Positions 1-6,512 of a stretch of DNA of 7,053 bases are shown one piece after another. A model generated the notes under the pieces. The model was not told the DNA's origin. It made no database searches and saw nothing but the letters and a program-made list of their open reading frames with translations. A program made the translations under genes and the position numbers. The stretch is from Pseudomonadota bacterium (lineage in GTDB: Bacteria > Cyanobacteriota > Vampirovibrionia > LMEP-6097), in NCBI GenBank assembly GCA_009924885.1, contig RFQS01000120.1, positions 1 to 7,053 of the forward strand, in the 5' to 3' direction. Each line of letters opens with the position of its first letter. Positions within the stretch are counted from its first letter, which is position 1.

Positions 1-96
1 ATTAATATTAAGCCTGCCGCCAAAACTCTGATCAGTATTCTGCAACTGCATTTGAAACGTTTTTATGAATTTCCGCCCGAAGGGTGCGGAATGTGA
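1..96 (+). CDS. possible 3' end of an unidentified gene (partial)
   Basis: The first frame of the plus strand is open from the window edge to a TGA at 94-96, giving 31 residues ending in FPPEGCGM. It contains a basic, leucine-rich helix-like stretch (KTLISILQLHLKRF). The other two plus frames are closed early, which slightly favours this one. I do not recognise the protein. An open frame this short is expected by chance fairly often, and its 3' end lies in a hairpin, so it could equally be a decayed gene end or non-coding DNA. Sequence left of the window would decide. Confidence 0.2.
   Translation: MNIKPAAKTLISILQLHLKRFYEFPPEGCGM
71..91. other. GC-rich hairpin
   Basis: TTCCGC (71-76) pairs with GCGGAA (86-91), and the 9-base interior can add two further C-G pairs. 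On the minus strand the apex reads CCCTTCGGG and could form a stable UUCG-type loop. It lies downstream of alr, so it might act as a 3' stabiliser or weak terminator for the uppS-alr transcript. No T-run follows on either strand, so it is not a canonical intrinsic terminator. Confidence 0.35.
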
Positions 97-134
97 GATT
101 CATCAGAGAAACCATCTGCGTTTCAGAAGAATTA

Positions 135-257
135 AGGCACTGTAGCCGAACGAACAAGTTCAAGGCTGAGGAGGACGAATGACCGCAGTGTATCAAGCAT
201 ACATGAGGATCATGAGGACGACGAAAACGCAGAAATTGGAGTTCCGCTACAGTGCCT
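135..257. mobile_element. MITE-like inverted-repeat element, no transposase
   Basis: A 12-bp perfect inverted repeat, AGGCACTGTAGC at 135-146 and its complement at 246-257, bounds this segment. After one C/C mismatch the pairing continues with GAAC (148-151) and GTTC (241-244), giving 16 paired positions. The interior is about 50% GC and purine-rich, clearly unlike the AT-rich flanks. It contains a small hairpin (189-193 with 199-203) and an imperfect internal repeat (167-188 and 213-232). The outer GGCACTGT matches the first eight bases of IS26-type IS6-family ends, but this is too short to assign a family. I see no matching target-site duplication. The minus-strand uppS-alr transcript would read into it, so it could also be a structured RNA, a terminator-like sequence, or a dispersed palindromic repeat. 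A multicopy search would decide. Confidence 0.5.
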
Positions 258-1359
258 ATAAATCTCTCGTATAAACCTTCGGCAAACGTAAATTTAAAGA
301 AGTAACTAATTCATAACTGATAGTGTTTAAGAGCTTAGCCCATTCTTTAAGTGGTAAATGCGGACCAATAAGTTCAACTTGGTCTCCGATTTTAATCTCT
401 TCAGTATCACCAATGTCAAACATAATCTGATCCATGGTTATCAAGCCTACCTGTGATATAAAGCTTTCGTTAACGTAAGCTTTAATTCGATTCGATAAAG
501 CTCTTGGTATACCATCAGCATAACCCAGTGGTAGTGTAACTATCTTAGTAGTTCGCTTAGTACTCCAAGTCCCGTTATAGCTCACAGCTTCACCTGGACC
601 TATTTGTTTTATGAAAACCACTCTAGCATGCAGAGACATAACAGGTTTAAGAATCGGATTATCTAAACCAAATAACTCAATCCCGACACGCACGTAATCA
701 AAAGGATCTTGATTTATAAGACGAGCGGCTTTACTACTTGCGATATGACGCGGGAAATTAATATTATCAGTAGCATTAATAAAACGCGTCGTCTGAACAG
801 AACACAACTGTACATCTTCAGAAGCAGAATAATGTGAAAAAATACTCTGTATTTTCAGGTTAAAAAGCATATCCACTCTTCTGATAATTTCTCTAAACTC
901 TTCTGGCTTTTCTACCTTAAAACCAATACGATTCATCCCTGTATCTAGTTTTAGATGAATTTTAGCGACTTTAGAAAGATCAAAAGCGATACGATTTAGT
1001 TTTTCTGCAGATTTTTCATCTGCAATGGTCAGCTCTATATTTTTTTCAATAGCTACATTATATGACCATTCTGGCGTTATACCTAAAACAATGATTTTCT
1101 TTTCAGTAGACTGCCTTAGATTAATAGCCTCATCTATATTTGCCACTGCATAAGCGTGAACCATGGAATACGAATCAAGCATATTAGCTATAACTCCAGC
1201 TCCATGCCCATAGGCATCAGCTTTTAAAACCAATATAAGTGGCTTTTTCGCCTGCTGGTAAATAGTCTGCAAATTACTCTCTAAATGATCTAAATTAATC
1301 TCTAACCAAGCATCTCGGTGAAATCGAGCATTAGAGGTAATAGCTGGTCTAACTTGCAT
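256..1359 (-). CDS. alr: alanine racemase (PLP-dependent)
   Basis: This enzyme interconverts L- and D-alanine in the cytoplasm, supplying D-Ala for the peptidoglycan peptide. The 367 residues match the usual family length. The N-terminal TIM-barrel carries the PLP lysine in LKADAYGHG (K46), the KLDTGMNRIG motif (137-146) and the SHYSASED segment with H176. RVGIELFG (224-231) contains the arginine expected to contact the PLP ring nitrogen. The C-terminal domain has the catalytic tyrosine in SYNGTW (Y261), then LGYADGIPR (278-286) and MDQIMFDIG (309-317). All key residues are present, so it should be active. The ATG at 1359 lies 15 bp after the uppS stop and has no clear Shine-Dalgarno site, which suggests co-transcription and coupling with uppS. 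The TAG stop (256-258) overlaps the end of the inverted-repeat element, but the C-terminus (LRLPKVYTRDL) looks complete. Confidence 0.96.
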   Translation of the reverse strand: MQVRPAITSNARFHRDAWLEINLDHLESNLQTIYQQAKKPLILVLKADAYGHGAGVIANMLDSYSMVHAYAVANIDEAINLRQSTEKKIIVLGITPEWSYNVAIEKNIELTIADEKSAEKLNRIAFDLSKVAKIHLKLDTGMNRIGFKVEKPEEFREIIRRVDMLFNLKIQSIFSHYSASEDVQLCSVQTTRFINATDNINFPRHIASSKAARLINQDPFDYVRVGIELFGLDNPILKPVMSLHARVVFIKQIGPGEAVSYNGTWSTKRTTKIVTLPLGYADGIPRALSNRIKAYVNESFISQVGLITMDQIMFDIGDTEEIKIGDQVELIGPHLPLKEWAKLLNTISYELVTSLNLRLPKVYTRDL

Positions 1360-1374
1360 AATTAACAGTCTAAA

Positions 1375-2061
1375 TTATAAACGCGAAACTAGAATATTAA
1401 GCTGAGATTTTATATCATCTAATTCAAAATCAGGCCAGAGAATATCAGTAAATATTAGTTTAGAATAAGCAGCCTGCCATAAAAGATAATTACTAAGCCT
1501 ATGCTTCCCACCTGTCCTTACAATGACGTCTGGATCGGGTATATCTGCTGTATATAAGTATTCTTTAAAAGAGTTTTCATCTAATTCCTGTATCTCTTTT
1601 TCTGAGAGTGATTCAGCAATCATATTCACTGCTCGGGTAAGCTCCGCAACCGCCCCATAATTAAGAGCGATATTAAAAACAAGGCGACTATTATGCTGCG
1701 TAGCTTTTTCTAAATCCATCAAGGATTCTAAAAGACTAGTATTCTTAAACACAGATAAATCACCAAGAAACTTTACCTTTACACCCTGCTCATTAAGGGA
1801 GCTTAACTCATCAATAGCAGACTCTTTTAAAAGCTCAAATAAAAAATCTAATTCTTTTGCTGTTCTTTTCCAGTTCTCAGAAGAAAAAGCATAAGCAGTG
1901 AGATAACTGATATCTAGGCTTAGACACTCTTTCACTAAAGCTTTTAAGGTTTTAACTCCTTGCCTATGTCCTTCAACACTAAATAAACCTCTTGCCTTAG
2001 CCCATCTTCTATTACCATCCATAATAACGGCTAAATGTCGCAGTGGAGAACTAAGAGTCAT
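1375..2061 (-). CDS. uppS: (di-trans,poly-cis)-undecaprenyl diphosphate synthase
   Basis: This cis-prenyltransferase condenses IPP onto farnesyl diphosphate to make the C55 lipid carrier for peptidoglycan and other wall polymers. Family landmarks appear in order: AVIMDGNRRWA with catalytic D15, GHRQG (31-35), TAYAFSSENW (55-64), NYGA (134-137), and DPDVIVRTGGKHRLSNYLLWQ (176-196) followed by LWPDF (208-212). At 228 residues it is on the short side (E. coli about 253), mainly from a trimmed C-terminus after LWPDF. The usual Glu of RTGGE/RTSGE is Lys here (K186). The ATG at 2061 is required by the MDGN region and by an in-frame TAA just upstream. The only good Shine-Dalgarno site is 19 bases away and is better placed for an out-of-frame ATG at 2071. 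It is the first gene of the uppS-alr pair. Confidence 0.96.
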   Translation of the reverse strand: MTLSSPLRHLAVIMDGNRRWAKARGLFSVEGHRQGVKTLKALVKECLSLDISYLTAYAFSSENWKRTAKELDFLFELLKESAIDELSSLNEQGVKVKFLGDLSVFKNTSLLESLMDLEKATQHNSRLVFNIALNYGAVAELTRAVNMIAESLSEKEIQELDENSFKEYLYTADIPDPDVIVRTGGKHRLSNYLLWQAAYSKLIFTDILWPDFELDDIKSQLNILVSRL

Positions 2062-2071
2062 AACGATACAT
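2051..2071 (-). other. possible six-codon leader ORF overlapping the uppS start
   Basis: Reading the minus strand, ATG at 2071-2069 opens a frame MYRYDS followed by TAG at 2053-2051. It begins 9 bases after a strong AGGAGGA, the best-placed start for that site. The uppS ATG (2061-2059) lies inside it in another frame. Ribosomes loaded here could reach uppS by termination and re-initiation. It may also simply be a chance ATG in an AT-rich leader, or an indel relative to relatives. Confidence 0.3.
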
Positions 2072-2080
2072 TATATCTAT

Positions 2081-2087
2081 TCCTCCT
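2081..2087 (-). promoter_or_regulatory. Shine-Dalgarno site upstream of uppS
   Basis: The minus strand reads AGGAGGA here, the strongest ribosome-binding match in the window. It is 9 bases from the out-of-frame ATG at 2071 and 19 bases from the uppS ATG at 2061, an unusually long gap for the latter. Confidence 0.7.
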
Positions 2088-2124
2088 ATAAACCTAGAGT
2101 GAAATCCAAAAACAAGTGATTTTC

Positions 2125-2154
2125 AGTATAACGAAAAAGATCAAGCTTGGTTAA
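2125..2154 (-). promoter_or_regulatory. candidate sigma-70-type promoter for uppS-alr
   Basis: On the minus strand TTAACC (2154-2149, four of six matches to TTGACA) is followed after 18 bases by TATACT (2130-2125, five of six matches to TATAAT). Transcription would start near 2118, about 30 bases before the Shine-Dalgarno site. The match is moderate and such motifs arise by chance in AT-rich DNA. No convincing sigma-28 or sigma-54 motif for fliD is visible in the same 2062-2162 intergenic region. Confidence 0.3.
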
Positions 2155-2162
2155 TAAGATAT

Positions 2163-4460
2163 ATGAGCGTAAGTTTACTTGGGATGAACTCTAATATAGA
2201 CTCACAGGGATTAATATCACAATTAGTTAATATAGAAGTAAGTAGCAAGATCAGACCCCTCGAAACAAAAAAGACAGAGTTAAACACAGAAAGAACTAGT
2301 GTAAATACTCTTCGTGATAGATTAACAACGTTAAAAAATCTTCTCAGCATTAAGAATATAACTAGCGACGCCTCAACCTTAGTTTCCAATTCCGTGAATG
2401 TCTCAAATAAAGATAAAGCTACGGCAAGCGTAAGTGGTAGAGCTAGCCCACAGACATTTGATTTAAAGGTACTTCAATTAGCGACTAATAGTTCAGTAAA
2501 ATCATCAACGTATATAAATACTGGAGTCACGGGAGCTTCTAACTTAACAGATGTTAATTTCAAAGACACCCTAGTTCCAGGTTCAGTAACAATAAATGGT
2601 CAAACAGCAGTACTTAGTGACCTTACAGAAACTGCTACCGTCAAACGATCCGCTAATCAAATAAGCAATGGTTTAGTCACTAGCGATCTTCTATCTAAGG
2701 CGAATTTAAATGGTGTTACTAGCATTACAGAAGGTTCTGTCACCATAAATGGTACAACAGCCAGTACCTCTGGGCTCACAGATGTTCAGTCAGTATTAGA
2801 TTTTCTCACGAACAGCTTTGCTGGAGTGGGAGCAAGTCTCGTGAATGGTTCTATTGAAATAACTGGAATTACTACACTTGGGGATTCTGCTGATAGCAGT
2901 AATTTATTAAATGCACTTGGCTTAAGCACCATTAACAGTGGGACAGTGACAGGCACCCAAAAATTAAACATACCTAAAAGCAGTGATACTCTTAATTCAC
3001 TAGGAATAAATGGCACTGTTCTGACTATTAACGGTACGGATATTAACTTTGACCCAAACACTGACACCATCAGCTCCTTGATCACGGCTATAAATAACAA
3101 TACCAATGTCGGAGTTACAGCTAGCTATGACACTGCTACTGGAAAATTCTCATTAACTAATAGGAATACTGGCGCAAGTGCAATTAGCACTAGCTCAATA
3201 GATAGTAATATTGGCAGTATTTTTGACCTGAGTGACGAGACATTAGGTACAGATATCGACTTTCAAGACATTGTAGACTTCCTCAATAATAGTTTTTCAG
3301 GAGTCACTGCGACTTTTACGAATGGCAAGGTCTCTTTAAATGGAGTGACTAGCATGGGTTCATCAGGAAACACTAGCAATCTACTCTCTGCACTAGGATT
3401 AAGCAATGCAAAAATAAATGCAGGGTCAGTGACTGGCATACAGAACCTTTCATCTCCCAAGAAAACAGCTTTACTTTCTAGCATGGGGATTACTGGCACC
3501 TCTTTAACCATAAACGGGAAAGAAATTACATTTGATCCGAATACCGATACGATAGATAATCTACTACAAAAAATAAACAATGATGGCGATGTCAAAGCTA
3601 AAGCTAGCTATGATAATTTAAATGGTACTTTCAATTTAAAAAATATTCAAACAGGTGCACTCTCTATCCCACTGAGCTCGGGTAATAGTAATATATTAAA
3701 CATTTTTGCATTAAATGATGAAGATTTAGGAAATAATGCCGAATTTCAGATTTCCACCCAAAATAATGGCGAGACCTTAGTCAGCAACAGTAATACAGTA
3801 AGTGGGATCATTGCAGGTATTAGCCTAGAATTAAAAGCGCTAACAGAAACAGACAGTCCTGTTAGGGTAACGGTTTCAGAAGATAGTAGTACTTATAAAA
3901 ACAACTTGGATGCTGTTCTTAAACAAGTAAACGATACATTAAGTTTCGCTAGAGGAATGAAAAATAGACTAGGAAAGAGGCTCGACAGCTCAATTAAAGC
4001 GCTATTAGGCACGGCCTTTGATTCTTCTGATTCCAATCGTTATAAATCCCTAGTAGACATAGGTTTGAAAAGTACTTTAAATGCGGCTGATAATAAATTC
4101 TCTGGTTATAGTCTTGATAGCAAATTCTCGACAGCTTTAGCTCAAGATCCAAATGCCGTAAATAAATTACTTTATGGTAAAGCTGACACCGACATTGAGC
4201 CTTTTGATAATGGTTCTAGCGGGATTCTTGTACAGCTTGATGCATTATTAGATACTTATGTTAATAGCTCCACGGGAATTATACAGTCTATGAGTAGTAC
4301 TTTTGATTCACGTCAAAAAACACTTGATAGTAGTCTTGTTCGTGCCAATCAGAGCGTCGATGACTATGAGGCTAGGTTAAAAAAACAATATTCAAAACTA
4401 GATTCATTAAACGCTGGAATGCAACAACAACAGGCTGCGGTCTCATCATTGAGTAGATAA
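2163..4460 (+). CDS. fliD: flagellar filament cap protein FliD (hook-associated protein 2)
   Basis: FliD is exported through the flagellar channel and forms the cap that assembles flagellin at the filament tip. The N-terminal FliD_N region (about 1-110) opens with LLGMNSNIDSQGLISQLV and a heptad-rich helix, as usual. The C-terminal FliD_C region (about 545-765) has AFDSSDSNRYKSLVDIGL (618-635) and the terminal coiled coil RANQSVDDYEARLKKQYSKL (727-746). Between them lie repeated beta-rich hook-IN-like segments, including LTINGTDINFDPNTDTI and LTINGKEITFDPNTDTI. A central module of about 160 residues occurs twice (207-365 and 366-528), which accounts for the large size of 765 residues (E. coli 468). 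No cysteine is seen, typical of flagellar axial proteins. The ATG at 2163 has no strong Shine-Dalgarno site but gives the standard N-terminus. It heads a plus-strand block with the FliT-like gene. Confidence 0.94.
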   Translation: MSVSLLGMNSNIDSQGLISQLVNIEVSSKIRPLETKKTELNTERTSVNTLRDRLTTLKNLLSIKNITSDASTLVSNSVNVSNKDKATASVSGRASPQTFDLKVLQLATNSSVKSSTYINTGVTGASNLTDVNFKDTLVPGSVTINGQTAVLSDLTETATVKRSANQISNGLVTSDLLSKANLNGVTSITEGSVTINGTTASTSGLTDVQSVLDFLTNSFAGVGASLVNGSIEITGITTLGDSADSSNLLNALGLSTINSGTVTGTQKLNIPKSSDTLNSLGINGTVLTINGTDINFDPNTDTISSLITAINNNTNVGVTASYDTATGKFSLTNRNTGASAISTSSIDSNIGSIFDLSDETLGTDIDFQDIVDFLNNSFSGVTATFTNGKVSLNGVTSMGSSGNTSNLLSALGLSNAKINAGSVTGIQNLSSPKKTALLSSMGITGTSLTINGKEITFDPNTDTIDNLLQKINNDGDVKAKASYDNLNGTFNLKNIQTGALSIPLSSGNSNILNIFALNDEDLGNNAEFQISTQNNGETLVSNSNTVSGIIAGISLELKALTETDSPVRVTVSEDSSTYKNNLDAVLKQVNDTLSFARGMKNRLGKRLDSSIKALLGTAFDSSDSNRYKSLVDIGLKSTLNAADNKFSGYSLDSKFSTALAQDPNAVNKLLYGKADTDIEPFDNGSSGILVQLDALLDTYVNSSTGIIQSMSSTFDSRQKTLDSSLVRANQSVDDYEARLKKQYSKLDSLNAGMQQQQAAVSSLSR
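2781..3257 (+). repeat. FliD internal module, copy A
   Basis: This encodes FliD residues 207-365, from DVQSVLDFLTNSFAG through LTINGTDINFDPNTDTISSL to the IFDLSDETLG segment. It aligns along its whole length with the following copy. At DNA level the copies have diverged clearly, so the duplication is not recent. Confidence 0.8.
3258..3746 (+). repeat. FliD internal module, copy B
   Basis: This encodes FliD residues 366-528, from DFQDIVDFLNNSFSG through SNLLSALGLS and LTINGKEITFDPNTDTIDNL to IFALNDEDLG. It directly abuts copy A. Each copy holds one hook-IN-like motif followed by an ASYD segment. Confidence 0.8.
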
Positions 4461-4485
4461 AAAAATTTAAAGAGGAAGAATTAGA

Positions 4486-4812
4486 ATGCGAAAATTTAGA
4501 GATTTTGATGATGGTATTGATGAACTCCAAGATGTTGATGCAGAGTTAAACTCAGCTTTAGAGAGTGAAGACTTGGAGGAGTGTTTAGATAAGCTCGCTG
4601 TTCGTTCAGTGATTATCAGCCAAATTAATCAATTAAATAGAACTCATAAAATGAGTAAAAAAAACCAAGAAAAAATGCAAGAAAGCTGGGCGAGTGGGCA
4701 GCTTATAGTCGATAGAATTCAAAACAAGAAAAAAAATATTGAAGAAAGATTGAATAAACATAAAAAATTTACTGCTAAAATACGTCATTGTAATTACGAT
4801 AATTTTAAGTAA
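4486..4812 (+). CDS. FliT-like flagellar chaperone (putative)
   Basis: This is a 108-residue, highly charged, all-helical protein without a signal or membrane segment. Helices are predictable at about 12-28, 30-52 and 56-95. The segment ALESEDLEECLDKLAVRSVI (24-43) resembles the first helix pair of FliT/FlgN-type chaperones, which bind the C-terminus of FliD and hold it for export. The C-terminal half is a basic coiled-coil-like helix (IQNKKKNIEERLNKHKK). A Shine-Dalgarno site (AGAGGA, 4471-4476) lies 9 bases before the ATG, and fliD ends 25 bp upstream. The position directly after fliD is the usual place for fliT. The sequence is too short and diverged for a certain assignment, so the function rests mainly on size, helical character and context. 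Confidence 0.6.
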   Translation: MRKFRDFDDGIDELQDVDAELNSALESEDLEECLDKLAVRSVIISQINQLNRTHKMSKKNQEKMQESWASGQLIVDRIQNKKKNIEERLNKHKKFTAKIRHCNYDNFK

Positions 4813-4815
4813 ACA

Positions 4816-5640
4816 ATGACCACTCCAATCCTCATAGACACGCATGCACATATCAATTTTAATGAATATGATTCTGATCGTGAAGAGGTTATGGAGAGGG
4901 CATTTAACTCAGGTGTAGGAAAAATACTACACTCCTGCTGCAGGATAAATGAAATAGAAACCCTATTAAAACTCAGTAAACAGTTTAATGGTAATGGTTT
5001 TAGTGATTTATACATAGCCGTAGGTGTTCACCCAACAGAATTTCATTCATGGGATAATGAATCAGAGAGCGAGATACTCGCTATTCTAGATAAAGAATTA
5101 GCCCAGCCAGACCATAAAATCAGAGCTATCGGTGAAACTGGTCTTGATTATTATCACTGCACTACTGGAGCAGAGCAAGAAAAACAGCGAGAAATTTTTA
5201 ATAAGCAGATTGAACTTGCCAAAAGATTTCAGCTGCCCTTAATTATCCACACACGTGATGCTGAAAGCGATACACTTAATATATTGGAAGCACATTTTAA
5301 AAATACTAAATCTGATCGTAATGGAACTATCCACTGCTTCACTGGTAGTCAAGATTTCGCGCTCGCTTGTATAGAATTAGGTTTTTTTATATCTTGGTCT
5401 GGTATTCTCACTTTTAAAAGCTCTAAATCACTTAGAGAGGTAGCTAAAGTAGTTCCTCTAGAAAAGACTCTGGTAGAGACAGACTGTCCTTTCCTCGCCC
5501 CACAAGCTCAAAGAGGAAAACGGAACGAGCCTAGCTACGTAAACTATGTAGCAGAACAGCTTTCTGAGATCAAAGGTCTAGGCAAAACTGAAATTATGAA
5601 TATCACAACACAGAACGCAGAATATCTCTTTAAAATATGA
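4816..5640 (+). CDS. tatD: TatD-family metal-dependent DNase/hydrolase (YcfH-like)
   Basis: TatD proteins are cytoplasmic TIM-barrel metallohydrolases with DNase activity (E. coli TatD is a 3'-5' exonuclease). The 274 residues match family length. Metal-site motifs are complete: DTHAH (D8, H10, H12), GVHP (70-73), AIGETGLDYY with E107 (104-113), IIHTRDA with H145 (143-149), HCFTG with H173 (173-177), the SWSG strand (193-196), and ETDCPFLAP with D223 (221-229) followed by RGKRNEP (233-239). Motif details such as GETGLDYY and the RGKRNEP loop favour the YcfH-like branch. The gene starts 3 bp after the FliT-like stop, has no obvious Shine-Dalgarno site, and is probably translationally coupled. 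Its TGA overlaps the next start (ATGA). A flagellar role is not implied. Confidence 0.95.
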   Translation: MTTPILIDTHAHINFNEYDSDREEVMERAFNSGVGKILHSCCRINEIETLLKLSKQFNGNGFSDLYIAVGVHPTEFHSWDNESESEILAILDKELAQPDHKIRAIGETGLDYYHCTTGAEQEKQREIFNKQIELAKRFQLPLIIHTRDAESDTLNILEAHFKNTKSDRNGTIHCFTGSQDFALACIELGFFISWSGILTFKSSKSLREVAKVVPLEKTLVETDCPFLAPQAQRGKRNEPSYVNYVAEQLSEIKGLGKTEIMNITTQNAEYLFKI

Positions 5641-6512
5641 ACAAGCTCAGCAGATTCTCTATAACCCTTATCTGCTTCTTTATAGCAGAGCTTTCTATAA
5701 TCAGCCTATTTGAAACGAATTATACCGTTCAAGCTTCTAAACCTAAATTAAATACCGCAGAAAAAAATTTAGATCTCTTACTCACGGGGAATCTTGATGA
5801 AGTAATTAATGATTTTAATAAATACGATTCCCTGAAAATTAACGACGAAGAGAATCTAGAAGCTTTCACCACAGCACTTATAGCTTACGGAGATATCAAG
5901 AGGGTTTACCCACTTCTCGAATACGCCACTAAAAAATTCCCCAAAAATGATAAATTCAGAAACGATCTTAAGTCTCTGCTTATCTTTGATCAAGACTTCG
6001 AAGCAGCTAAAGCTTATAGTCTCACGAACATAGAAAAAGCTCACATAGAACTCAAGAAAGCATTTTATGGAGAGAATAAATTAGATTTAAATGATCATGA
6101 AATTAGAGAATTTATTTATAACGAACTTCTAAGCAAGATTGATAACCGTACTCCTTACTTTCCAAGCCGGCTTGAATATTTATACTTCCTTGAAACTGAA
6201 GCTGCAAGGCAAGAAGCACGGAAAATTTCACTAAATATTATAGAAAAGTTTAGTGAAATAGCCTTTCCTCAGACTCTGGATTTTTACGAACTCGCAGAGG
6301 CTTACAGGATCTTAGGATTACTAGCCTATGATTCGAAAACTGATTCTCAGGCTTATTTTGAGATGGCGAAACTGAACCAAAATAGAATGCGCTCACTATG
6401 GCTCATAGAAGATATCAGAATCTATCGCCCAATCATGAAAATACTAACTAGATCTACTAGATTTGGTTATGTATTTCCGCAGTGGATAGTTAGCCTAAAT
6501 CAATTTCAATAA
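5637..6512 (+). CDS. exported helical-repeat (TPR-like) protein of unknown function
   Basis: I do not recognise a named family. The 291-residue product begins with a typical export signal: basic MNKLSR, a hydrophobic segment at about 8-25, and a plausible signal peptidase I site after VQA (31-33). A single N-terminal membrane anchor is the alternative. The rest is polar and alpha-helical. Segments such as NLDLLLTGNLDEVINDF (44-60), AYGDIKRVYPLLEYATKKFP (83-102) and FYELAEAYRILGLLAYDS (216-233) have the spacing of TPR-like helical hairpins, suggesting an envelope scaffold or assembly protein. The start overlaps the tatD stop by 4 bp (ATGA), which points to coupled translation. The 3' end overlaps the convergent SirB1-family gene by 18 bp. 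Confidence 0.7.
   Translation: MNKLSRFSITLICFFIAELSIISLFETNYTVQASKPKLNTAEKNLDLLLTGNLDEVINDFNKYDSLKINDEENLEAFTTALIAYGDIKRVYPLLEYATKKFPKNDKFRNDLKSLLIFDQDFEAAKAYSLTNIEKAHIELKKAFYGENKLDLNDHEIREFIYNELLSKIDNRTPYFPSRLEYLYFLETEAARQEARKISLNIIEKFSEIAFPQTLDFYELAEAYRILGLLAYDSKTDSQAYFEMAKLNQNRMRSLWLIEDIRIYRPIMKILTRSTRFGYVFPQWIVSLNQFQ

Noticed and set aside
32..115. Minus-strand 27-residue ORF downstream of alr
   Set aside because: Very short, no Shine-Dalgarno site, no recognisable protein, and it reads through the 71-91 hairpin.
26..125. Two 7-bp complementary pairs (26-32 with 102-108, 53-59 with 119-125) suggesting a pseudoknotted RNA
   Set aside because: Short pairings of this length are expected by chance in 130 bases, and they match no riboswitch or ribozyme I know.
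200..214. Resemblance of ACATGAGGATCATG to the MS2 coat-protein operator hairpin
   Set aside because: Only the ACATGAGGAT part matches; the loop and 3' stem differ, and CATG is self-complementary anyway. Treated as coincidence.
128..264. Target-site duplication around the inverted-repeat element
   Set aside because: Flanks of 2 to 8 bp on both sides do not match for any reasonable element boundary, so no duplication is claimed.
179..274. Small plus-strand ORF of 31 codons (MTAVYQAYMRIMRTTK...) with a GAGGAGG motif before its ATG
   Set aside because: It lies mostly inside the inverted-repeat element, runs antisense into alr, and its apparent Shine-Dalgarno site is part of the element's repeated purine-rich motif. 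No recognisable protein.
2127..2132. TATAAC as a plus-strand -10 box for fliD
   Set aside because: No -35-like hexamer at a suitable distance and it overlaps the better minus-strand candidate.
6446..6463. Tandem ACTAGATCT/ACTAGATTT repeat near the end of the exported protein gene
   Set aside because: Two imperfect 9-bp units encoding TRSTRF within coding sequence; no sign of function beyond coding.
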